The notes under the pieces are model-generated. The model ran no database searches. It saw only the letters and a program-made list of their open reading frames with translations, and was not told where the DNA came from. Shown here in pieces: positions 46,202 to 54,600 of a stretch of DNA of 64,000 nt (the stretch's first letter is position 1; the number at the start of each line of letters is the position of its first letter). Both the position numbers and the translations under genes were made by a program. The DNA comes from Akkermansiaceae bacterium UBA7890 (lineage in GTDB: Bacteria; Verrucomicrobiota; Verrucomicrobiia; Verrucomicrobiales; Akkermansiaceae): contig DLRK01000084.1 in the NCBI GenBank assembly GCA_002501065.1, forward strand, positions 46,024 through 110,023, read 5' to 3'.

Positions 46202-47755
46202 ATGACTGCCTGCCTCGTCTTCCTGCCCCTTCTGGCCGTTGTGGCCATCCTCATGGGATCCAATCCTCGCCGCACGACGAGGATAACGACCAGCCTCATG
46301 CTGCTGGGAGGCATCACCCTTGCGGCGCTCTGGGCCATGAACATGCGGGACGGCCTTGCCATCGACCCGGTGGTCCTGACCAAACCCGAAATCCGCCTCG
46401 GGTTCGACCTCTACGATGGCATGAGTGTCATCATGATGCTCCTCTCTGTCATCGTCGCCTTCGCCGCCTCCCGCACCGGGGACTGCGAAGATCGCCATTC
46501 CCGGCTCTGGAACATCTCCATCCTCCTCATCGCCGCGGGCGCGGTGGGCGCCTTCGTTTCCACCGACCTCTTTTTCTTCTACGCCTTCCATGAACTCGCC
46601 CTCGTACCCACCTTCCTCATGATCGGAATCCTGGGCCGGGGTGAACGCAGGCAGATCGCCTGGAAGGTCACCATCTACCTGGCCTTCGGATCGATTGTCC
46701 TCCTGGCCGGGCTCCTCTGGCTTGTCGCGGCCAGCGGGTCCTCCAGCCTCAGCTTTGACGAACTGCTCCGCACCTCCATCCCGGTCGAAGCCCAACGCGG
46801 CATCTCCCTCTTTCTCATTGTAGGTTTTGGCACCCTCGTCTCGCTCTTCCCCTTCCACTCATGGGCTGCACCGGCCTACGCCAGCGCCCCCGCTCCCATC
46901 TCCATGCTGCATGCGGGCGTACTGAAAAAGTTCGGCCTCTACGGCCTCCTGCGACTCCATCCGCTGGTTCCGGAAGGCATGCATCACTGGCTCAATCTTC
47001 TCATTGTCCTCCTCATCGGCAACATCCTCTGGGTCGGCTTCGTCACCATCCACCAGAAGCGACTCGATACCATGCTGGGGAATTCCAGCGTCATGCACAT
47101 GGGCTACATCTTCCTGGCCTTTGCCGCCCTCACCGAAGCCGGATCGGAACTGGCCAATCCCATCGCCCAACCCGCCGCCATCCTCCTCATGTTTGGCCAC
47201 GGCGTCACCATCGCCATGCTCTTTGGCCTCGCCGACCGCATCGAGCACCGGACCGGCACCCTGGAATTGCGCGACCTGGGAGGCCTCGCCGGCAAAACTC
47301 CCGGCCTCGCCTTCCTTTTCGGCCTCGCCGCCATGGCCTCTATCGGACTGCCTGGCCTCGCTAATTTTGCGGGTGAGGTGATGGTCTTCATCGCCGGTTT
47401 CAAGGGGTGGCACCACGGTGACCCGTTCGGCTGGCTACAACTCGCCACCATCGCAGCCCTCTGGGGACTCGTCATCAGTGCAGTCTACATGCTGCGGGCC
47501 TACCGCAGCATCTTCCAGGGCCCGGGAGTCCAGGCTACCAGGGAAGCTGGCGACCTCACCGTGACCGAACGCCCCCCCGCCATCTTCCTCGCCTTCGTTC
47601 TCCTCGCGGTCGGATTCTTTCCCAACCTGCTCCTCGGCCTTATCGACAAACCGGAAGATGAAGCAGTCATCGACCTCCAGGCCATAACCACTTCGATTGA
47701 ACCGGCTCCGGGCACCACTGGCCTCAACAGCCGACAGCCCGCAACCGGCAACTGA
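46202..47755 (+). CDS. nuoM: NADH-quinone oxidoreductase subunit M
   Basis: Proton-pumping membrane subunit, 517 residues. Family motifs are FFYAFHELALVPTFLMIG (with the key Glu), FPFHSWAAPAYASAPAPISMLHAGVLKKFGLYGLLR and LGNSSVMHMGYIFLA. The C-terminus has a hydrophilic tail (from PEDEAVIDLQ, about 30 residues) that is not conserved. It lies between nuoL and nuoN, with gaps of 6 and 8 bp. Confidence 0.96.
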   Translation: MTACLVFLPLLAVVAILMGSNPRRTTRITTSLMLLGGITLAALWAMNMRDGLAIDPVVLTKPEIRLGFDLYDGMSVIMMLLSVIVAFAASRTGDCEDRHSRLWNISILLIAAGAVGAFVSTDLFFFYAFHELALVPTFLMIGILGRGERRQIAWKVTIYLAFGSIVLLAGLLWLVAASGSSSLSFDELLRTSIPVEAQRGISLFLIVGFGTLVSLFPFHSWAAPAYASAPAPISMLHAGVLKKFGLYGLLRLHPLVPEGMHHWLNLLIVLLIGNILWVGFVTIHQKRLDTMLGNSSVMHMGYIFLAFAALTEAGSELANPIAQPAAILLMFGHGVTIAMLFGLADRIEHRTGTLELRDLGGLAGKTPGLAFLFGLAAMASIGLPGLANFAGEVMVFIAGFKGWHHGDPFGWLQLATIAALWGLVISAVYMLRAYRSIFQGPGVQATREAGDLTVTERPPAIFLAFVLLAVGFFPNLLLGLIDKPEDEAVIDLQAITTSIEPAPGTTGLNSRQPATGN

Positions 47756-47763
47756 CAACCACC

Positions 47764-49248
47764 ATGCCTGCCTACTGGTTAGAAGCCACCGTGGTCGCTC
47801 TCGGCCTCCTCCTTCTCCTGATGGAGGCCTTCGGCAGTTCGACCGACAAGGAACTGGTCAGGAGGGTCGCCATCGGAGGGCTCATCTTCGTCCTGGTTCC
47901 CTTTTACTTTGCGGTTACTCCGTCCCCTGATAACGCCGAACTCAACCGCTTCTACGTCTACGACAACTGGGCCATCTTCTTCAAGCTCCTCGCCCTTCTC
48001 TCCACCATTCTCGTCCTTTTCATGGCCTACGACTACCGGAAGGTCCTGAACCAGTTCACCGAGGATCCCGGCTCTGATCACGGCACCGGGGAGTTCTACG
48101 CCCTCCCTGTCTTTGCCTGCGCAGGCATGATGTGGATGGCATCCGCCCGCGACCTTGTCTCCATCTTCGTGGCTCTCGAACTTGTCACCATCACCTTCTA
48201 TATCCTTGTTGCCTTCATGCGCCGTCAGGTCGGCTCCCTTGAAGCTGGCGCAAAGTATCTCATCCTCGGCGCGCTCTCCACCGGTTTCCTCGTCTACGGG
48301 ATCGCCTGGATCTATGGAACGACCGGGACCACCAATCTCCCCGAGATTGCCATCGTGCTTTCCGACAACCAGTCCGACCTCGCCTCCAGTCCCACTCCCC
48401 TTCTCTTCGGACTCGCCCTCATTCTCCTCTCCCTTGCCTTCAAGGTGGGTGCCGTGCCCATGCACATCTGGATCCCCGATGTCTACCAGGGTGCGCCCAC
48501 TCCCACCACTGCCTTCCTCTCGGTCGGATCCAAGGCAGCAGGTTTCATCGTGACCCTGCGCATCCTCGACCCCTTCTTCTCCTCCGACATCACGCGCACC
48601 CAGACCACCTTGATTGTCCTGATCCTTGCCAGCCTCACCCTCCTGGTAGGCAACCTGGCCGCCATCCCGCAGAACAACTTCAAACGTCTCCTCGCCTACT
48701 CTTCCATTGCCCACGCCGGATTCATCCTCCTCGCGATCGCCGCCTGGCACCCCGGCAACGAACATTCACTCAGCACTCGACAGGTCGTCTCTCTCTACCT
48801 CGCTACCTATCTCATCATTACCCTTGGCGCCTTCTTCGTCCTGGTGGTCGTTCGGGACTCCGAGGGAAGTGACGACATTTCGGCCTTCGAAGGACTCGGC
48901 CAACGAAATCCGCTCCTCGCCTTCTGCAGCACCATCCTCCTCTCGGCCCTGGCAGGACTGCCCCTCACCGCCGGCTTTATCGGCAAGCTCCTTGCCTTCC
49001 AGCTCGCTATCACCTCGGCCGCCACCACCAAGGTGCTCTGGTTGGGCATCGGCCTTGGCTTCATCGGAGTGGCCGCCTCCTTCTACTACTATCTCAAGGT
49101 CGTCCGCTCCATTTACTGGCGCGCACCACGCACCGACCGCACGATCGCGATTCCCCGCATCAGCCGGTTCGCCATCGTGAGCCTCACCCTCCTCACCATC
49201 CTCTTTGGCTTCTGGCCCAACCCGATTCTCTGGGTCATAGGTGGATGA
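47764..49248 (+). CDS. nuoN: NADH-quinone oxidoreductase subunit N
   Basis: Third antiporter-like proton-pumping subunit, 494 residues with about 14 helices. Motifs are VSIFVALELVTITFYILVAFMR, FKVGAVPMHIWIPDVYQGAPTPTTAFLSVGSK and NNFKRLLAYSSIAHAGFILLA. It closes the operon; the HNH gene is convergent, starting 27 bp further on. No T-tract terminator was seen in this short gap. Confidence 0.96.
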   Translation: MPAYWLEATVVALGLLLLLMEAFGSSTDKELVRRVAIGGLIFVLVPFYFAVTPSPDNAELNRFYVYDNWAIFFKLLALLSTILVLFMAYDYRKVLNQFTEDPGSDHGTGEFYALPVFACAGMMWMASARDLVSIFVALELVTITFYILVAFMRRQVGSLEAGAKYLILGALSTGFLVYGIAWIYGTTGTTNLPEIAIVLSDNQSDLASSPTPLLFGLALILLSLAFKVGAVPMHIWIPDVYQGAPTPTTAFLSVGSKAAGFIVTLRILDPFFSSDITRTQTTLIVLILASLTLLVGNLAAIPQNNFKRLLAYSSIAHAGFILLAIAAWHPGNEHSLSTRQVVSLYLATYLIITLGAFFVLVVVRDSEGSDDISAFEGLGQRNPLLAFCSTILLSALAGLPLTAGFIGKLLAFQLAITSAATTKVLWLGIGLGFIGVAASFYYYLKVVRSIYWRAPRTDRTIAIPRISRFAIVSLTLLTILFGFWPNPILWVIGG

Positions 49249-49275
49249 AGTAACAGCGCTCTCCAGACGCCGCGT

Positions 49276-49887
49276 TCATCCACTCACGGAAACTTTCTCT
49301 CGATCCGGATACAGAAACTGTGTCCAACTCTCATCGGCAGGCATCCCCGAACGCATCCCGAAGAGCGGTCGCCACCGGGGAGCATCCGGTTTGCGCAGCA
49401 ATCGCATGCCCACTTCGTGAGCCAGTTTGTTCGCCTTGCGGGTGTTGCAGCGAATGCAGGAAGTCGCGATATTATCCCAGGTCGTCTTGCCTCCCTTGTC
49501 CCGGGGAACCACGTGATCGAGATTCAGGTCACTCTCCGGAAAGCTGTTGCTGCAATACTGACAGGTAAACTTGTCGCGCAGGAAGATGTTGTGCCGGGTG
49601 AACTTCACCTCCTTTCGTGGAATACGATCATAGAGAGACAGCACGATGATCTTGGGAATACGAAAGGCATGCCGCACCGTTCGAACCAGTTCCCCGGCAA
49701 GATTGTTGGCGGAATGCTCCGCCCACGAAATCAGGTCATGCGTCTGGTAGCGGGACTCCCCGTCAGTCTGGACGATTTGAGCATGCCCCAGGCAGACCAG
49801 CCTCAACGCCCGCTTGACCGAACATGTATGAATCGGCTGCCAAAGCCGGTTCAGGACGAGAACTGGACAATCAAGAGAGACTTCCAT
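49276..49887 (-). CDS. HNH endonuclease family protein
   Basis: The 203-residue protein has a C-terminal HNH domain (about 105-155): CQYC and CIRC zinc pairs flank the catalytic LDHVVPRDKGGKTTWDN motif, with the His, Asn and final His-equivalent positions in place. The N-terminus CPVLVLNRLWQPIHTCSVKRALRLV is typical of a widespread single-copy bacterial family whose role is not established. It shows no link to a mobile element or restriction system here. The ATG at 49887 is preferred over a GTG at 49896. Confidence 0.88.
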   Translation of the reverse strand: MEVSLDCPVLVLNRLWQPIHTCSVKRALRLVCLGHAQIVQTDGESRYQTHDLISWAEHSANNLAGELVRTVRHAFRIPKIIVLSLYDRIPRKEVKFTRHNIFLRDKFTCQYCSNSFPESDLNLDHVVPRDKGGKTTWDNIATSCIRCNTRKANKLAHEVGMRLLRKPDAPRWRPLFGMRSGMPADESWTQFLYPDREKVSVSG

Positions 49888-50218
49888 GGCAGCCACTGGC
49901 TATAATGAGCGGTACGCTAACAGGCAAATTTCACCCCACAAGGTAAAGCTGCCTTGAACCCTCAAGACCCAGGACCGCGCCGCTTCATATATCCTCAGGA
50001 ACTTTTCTCTCCCTCCCGCGGGCTCTCTCCTGCTGTAACCAGTTGTTCCCATTTTCCAGTCTGAAAGCAGATCGCAATCCTCTTTCGAAGTTGATCCGAG
50101 GGAACTTCCGCTCCCGGTGGGATCCAGCCCCACCGGGATCGCCTGCCCGCCCGATGCTTTACTGATCATACTGACGCAGGGATTGCCTTGATAATCCAAT
50201 CCCCCTAAACTGCCAGTG
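49888..50218. other. Intergenic region between the HNH gene and aroC
   Basis: A 331-bp region between divergent genes. I found no convincing coding frame, tRNA or known RNA motif. A minus-strand frame covering most of it has no family resemblance. It holds one strong hairpin at 50113-50137, probably in the aroC leader. Promoters for both genes should lie here, but no clear -35/-10 pair was recognised. Confidence 0.6.
50113..50137. other. Strong 9-bp hairpin in the aroC leader
   Basis: CCCGGTGGG (50113-50121) pairs perfectly with CCCACCGGG (50129-50137) around the 7-nt loop ATCCAGC. It lies 82 bp upstream of the aroC start. No U-tract follows on either strand. It may be a leader structure or an element of unknown use. 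Confidence 0.5.
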
Positions 50219-51322
50219 ATGTCCAGTTTCTTCGGACGCTGCTTTCAGATCGCGACCTGGGGTGAATCCCACGGCGGCGGGGTGGGAGTCGTAGTTGACG
50301 GTTGTCCACCCCGCATTCCCCTCTCTGAAGAGCAGATCCAGCGTGAACTCGACCGGCGACGACCCGGTCAGAGTGAAATCGTCACGCCCCGCGACGAAGC
50401 CGACCAATGTGAAATCCTCTCCGGCGTCTTCGAAGGGCGGACCCTTGGATCCCCCATAGCCATCCTGGTGCGCAACAAGGATGCGCGTCCCGCAGCCTAC
50501 GAGGAAATGGCCACCAAATACCGACCCTCCCACGCTGACTACACCTACGACGCAAAGTACGGGATCCGGAACTGGCAGGGAGGCGGAAGGGCCTCCGCCC
50601 GGGAAACCATTGGACGGGTTGCTGCCGCTGCCATTGCCCGCCAGGTTCTCGACACTCTTGCTCCCGGTATCGAGGTGCTCGCCTGGGTCTCCACCATTCG
50701 TGACCTGCAAACCGAGGTTGATCCGGACACGGTGACCGCCGAGCAGATCGAAAGCAACATCGTGCGCACCGGCGACTCTGCCAGGGTCGAGGACATGATT
50801 GATCTCATCAAGGAGGCCCGGGACAAAGGAAACTCCCTGGGCGGTATCATCGAGGCGGTCATTCGAGGCTGCCCACCGGGACTCGGCGAACCCGTCTTCG
50901 ACAAACTGGAAGCGGACCTCGCCGGGGCGATGATGAGCCTGCCTGCCACCAAGGGATTCGAGATCGGCTCCGGCTTCGGGGGCACCCTGCTTACCGGTGA
51001 GGAGCATAATGATCACTTTTACATGGATCACGGACGCGTGCGCACCCGCACCAATCACTCCGGGGGAATCCAGGGAGGCATATCCAACGGAGAGTCCATC
51101 GGCTTCCGGGTTGCCTTCAAGCCCACCGCCACCATCATGTCAGAGCAGCCAACCGTCAGCAATACGGGCTCGGATACTGAACTCAAGGGGCGGGGCAGGC
51201 ATGACCCCTGCGTGCTCCCACGTGCCGTGCCGATGGTTGAGGCCATGTCCACCCTTGTCCTCTGCGACCACCTGCTTCGCCAGAGAGCCCAATGCGGACT
51301 GGAATCCTCCACACATCATTAA
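50219..51322 (+). CDS. aroC: Chorismate synthase
   Basis: Last shikimate-pathway enzyme: it forms chorismate from EPSP with reduced FMN. The 367-residue length is typical. Motifs are [42 protein letters not shown] (FMN and substrate binding), [13 protein letters not shown] and [18 protein letters not shown]. The ATG at 50219 is chosen over GTG 50216. Its last 70 bp are repeated 9.1 kb downstream, at the end of the PQQ gene block. The enzyme itself appears complete, since the C-terminal helix [10 protein letters not shown] is present. Confidence 0.96.
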   Translation: MSSFFGRCFQIATWGESHGGGVGVVVDGCPPRIPLSEEQIQRELDRRRPGQSEIVTPRDEADQCEILSGVFEGRTLGSPIAILVRNKDARPAAYEEMATKYRPSHADYTYDAKYGIRNWQGGGRASARETIGRVAAAAIARQVLDTLAPGIEVLAWVSTIRDLQTEVDPDTVTAEQIESNIVRTGDSARVEDMIDLIKEARDKGNSLGGIIEAVIRGCPPGLGEPVFDKLEADLAGAMMSLPATKGFEIGSGFGGTLLTGEEHNDHFYMDHGRVRTRTNHSGGIQGGISNGESIGFRVAFKPTATIMSEQPTVSNTGSDTELKGRGRHDPCVLPRAVPMVEAMSTLVLCDHLLRQRAQCGLESSTHH

Positions 51323-51530
51323 CCGGTTTCATCCTCCTGAAATGCTATCGATCACATCCTTCGATCTCTCGATCCTCGGAGTCATCGGTATCATTATCAT
51401 CGCCTTCATTGTCATCGGCCTTATCAGGGGCTTCGACCCCACGGCCTTCGGCCTGATAGCTCTCTCAGCCGTTATCCTTGCCGGCCTCCGGGGCTTCAAG
51501 AACGGCGCCTCCATCGCCAACACCCTCTCC
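51255..51530 (+). repeat. Direct repeat, copy A (aroC 3' end plus cvpA 5' end)
   Basis: This stretch aligns with 60401-60676 at a constant offset of 9,146 bp, with roughly 85 percent identity estimated by eye. It spans the last codons of aroC, the spacer and the first 60 codons of a cvpA-like frame. Edges fade gradually. Copies A and B bracket the two PQQ propeller genes. Confidence 0.85.
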
Positions 51531-51680
51531 GATACCCGGTTTCTCGCTGGCGCGGTGGAGCAAATGGCCAAGGAAACGGGGAAGTCAATGCCGCTTGATG
51601 CCAGGGATGAAAGGCGATACGGTACGCTGCCCCCTGGCGACGGTGAACTGCTGAAGGCTGTGCACGTCGTTAAGCAATAG
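51342..51680 (+). pseudogene. Truncated, chimeric cvpA-like remnant
   Basis: The 112-codon frame starts MLSITSFDLSILGVIGIIII and follows the full CvpA-like protein at 60488 for about 60 residues, covering two membrane helices. It then changes to an unrelated sequence (QMAKETGKSMPLDARDERRYGTL) and stops 5 bp before the first PQQ gene. It lacks the rest of the CvpA domain. It is either a broken copy left by the duplication, or a small chimeric membrane protein that is still translated. Good codon bias remains in the first half. Confidence 0.65.
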
Positions 51681-51685
51681 AAACA

Positions 51686-54600
51686 ATGCGCCAGACGACT
51701 TGTCCTTTACTTGCCCTGGGCTGCCTGAGCGCGATGGCATTGGCTGAGGATTGGCCGACTTACCGGCGCGACCCGGGCCGCGGCGCGGTAACGAGTGAGA
51801 AACTTGAGCTCCCCTTAAAGAATATCTGGTATTTTCGCTCCCGTCAGGCGCGACTGGCCCCGAGGCATCTGCCCTTGCGCCCGGAATCGACAAAAAAATT
51901 CGGTTCAAGCCATCAGGAGGTTCTCCCCGAACATGCCCGGTTCTCGTTGCCGATCATCGCCGTGGGCGACTCGGTCTATTTCACCAGCCATGACGGACGT
52001 GCCGTTTGTCTTGAGGCAGAGACAGGACAGAAAAGGTGGGAATTCCTGACCGGCGCGGCTATTACCTGCGCGCCGAATTACGCCGCGGGAAAAATCTACA
52101 TCGGCAGTGACGACGCCCACGTCTACTGCCTCGATGCCCGGACCGGTGAACAGGTATGGAAACATAAGCCGGTCACTGATGACCGCTGGTTCATCTCATT
52201 TGGCCGCATGTCATCAATTTGGCCGGTGCGCACCGACGTTCTGGTGGACGAAGGCAGTGCTTATTTCGGTGCAGGCGTCTTTCCTCATGACGGCATGTAT
52301 GTCAATGCCATCGATGCAGGGTCCGGGAAGAGGCTGTGGCGGAGCGTTTGCTCCGGCTATGGCTTTGCCGGCCATCTGTTTGCTTCAAGGACATCGCTTG
52401 TCCTGCCTACCGAGCTCAAAGGATTCCACCGGCATCAGGTGAAGTTCAGGCGCTCTGACGGCTCCCTCAGCTCCGAGCAGGACCCTGAAATTGATACCCG
52501 CAGGGAATACCTTAATGAGAACGATGGAGGCGTGGTGATAGGAGACATCCACTATACTTCACGCAACGACTCGGTCATGGCCTGGAAGAAGGATGACGAA
52601 AAAGCTGATGGCGGACGCAAGCAGATATGGGGACAGCGCGTGGCAGGCATGCTTTTTGACCCGAGGGACACCTTGTATGCCGGAGGCGTTGTCTACTATG
52701 CTGCTAACGAGCACCGGGGACAGGGGCAGGCGGCGGAAGGCAAGGACGGAGCTGTCCTTGCACTGGATGCGAGGGATGGAAAAAAACTCTGGGAGGTCAG
52801 GATCCCCGAACGCACCCATCAGATGGCGGTTGCTGGCGGACGGTTGTTTGTTTCCACCCGCCAGGGGACAATCTATTGCTTTGGTTCATCCGGGGAGGAA
52901 GGAGGAGGTGTCGTAGACGAGTCAGTTGAACCTGATCCCTTCACGCAAGTGCAGGACAAGGATATTCAGGCCTGTCGGCACGCAGCGCAGCGCATGCTGG
53001 CTGCCAATAACTCCGACGCACAGGGTCTCGGCCTGGAAAAAGAAGGCTTTGCCCTCGTCCTTGACTGCGACAGCGGTGCCCTTGCGTTTTCACTCGCCAA
53101 GTCGAGCAATCTGTATATTTGCGCTGTTTTTGACGATCCTGACAAGGCGCAGACTGCCCGCAGGAGATTCAGCCGTGCCAACCTTCTCGCTTCACGAATT
53201 TCAGTATGGTTCCGGGAACCCGGCACAAGGTTGCCGTATTCCCCGAACTTCGCGGACCTGATCGTCTCGGAGCGAGCCGCTGCTGGCGGGGTGATGCCGG
53301 ATTACACAGGGGAACTTGAGCGCTTGCTGAAGCCGATCCGCGGCATCGTCCTTTTGGGAGGGAAACAGGAAGATAAGGCCCTCTCCCAGTGGGTGGACAC
53401 GGCAAAACCCGGCGAATGGAAGATCATAACCCAGCACGAAATGCGCTGGGCAGTCCACGTGCGTCCGCCCGTTGACAACGGAGGCGGATGGACACATGCC
53501 AACGGCAACCCCGGCAACACCATGTGCAGCCATGATTCAGCACTGAAGCCACCCCTGGGCATTGTCTGGTATGGCCCCCCTTACTCAAAACACAGTCTCG
53601 GTCGTCCGCCCCTCGTCCACAACGGCGTGCTCGTTTGCCCGATCGACGAAAACACGGTCGAGGGATACGATGCCTACAATGGCCGCAAACTCTGGCACTA
53701 CAACGGCCGCAAACTCTGGCACTACAACAAGATCCTGACCCTTGGCGGCAGGGACTCGGACAGGAATAGCAGAATGATGGCGGTCGGAGGCGACAGCCTG
53801 TTTATTCCCGATGGCAATGTCGAACCGGGCAAGAAGAACCAGGGAGTCCTGCGCCTTGACCTCTGGACCGGGAAAGTCATCGGCGGTTACCCCGCCCCGT
53901 TTCCGGAAATGCGGATGGGACATTTTGCGGTGAGCCGGGACGGCAAGACGTTCTGGCGATCCGGGTATGGCGACAAAACAGAAACTCAGGGCGATTGGAC
54001 CTGCTTATATGCTGTCGACACGGAATCGGGCAAGGTGCTCTGGATGGCAGGGGGGCCCGGAAAAGAGAAGCCTTTCGGCCTCTACAGCGAACGCGTTCCG
54101 TATGAACGATGGGCCGCAATGGGTGACGGGATCATCTACATCAAGCGAGCCGGGCCATCTGCAGAACAAGTCGCGCAACTCGACGCTGAGACAAAAGCCT
54201 ACCTCGCGCAGAACGACCCCGAAAGCCTCAGGAACTTCGACCAGTTGCAGCGGCAAATCAAACGTTTCGTGGCCATGGACGCCATGACGGGGAAAATTCT
54301 CTATGACCGTGCCGTGGACGTCCAGGATTGTGACACCTACGTTGCCGCACACAACGGAAAGGTCCTCTTCCTGAATAATTCTGGCGAGAAGTGGTGGGGC
54401 GGTTTTGGTGCGAACGCATTTAAGAATAACAGTATCGCCGTCCATGATGCCTTGACAGGAAAGTTCCTCTGGAAGAGGAAGTGCAACTACCGGTTCGAAC
54501 CGGTCATCACCGACAATACTATTTACGCTGAACCCTGGGCGTTTGACCTGGCTACCGGCAAGCGCCAGCGACGGGAGCACCCCATCACGGGTGCCGAGGG

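Noticed and set aside
44366..46858. Long open frame antisense to nuoL and nuoM (830 codons), and similar long antisense frames over selA, pheT, clpX and others
   Set aside because: These mirror GC-rich coding strands; their products are low-complexity, Glu, Gly and Asp-rich and resemble no family, whereas the opposite strand has clear enzymes.
49900..50199. Minus-strand frame of 99 codons between the HNH gene and aroC
   Set aside because: No family resemblance, no start signal, and it contains the strong hairpin; treated as non-coding.
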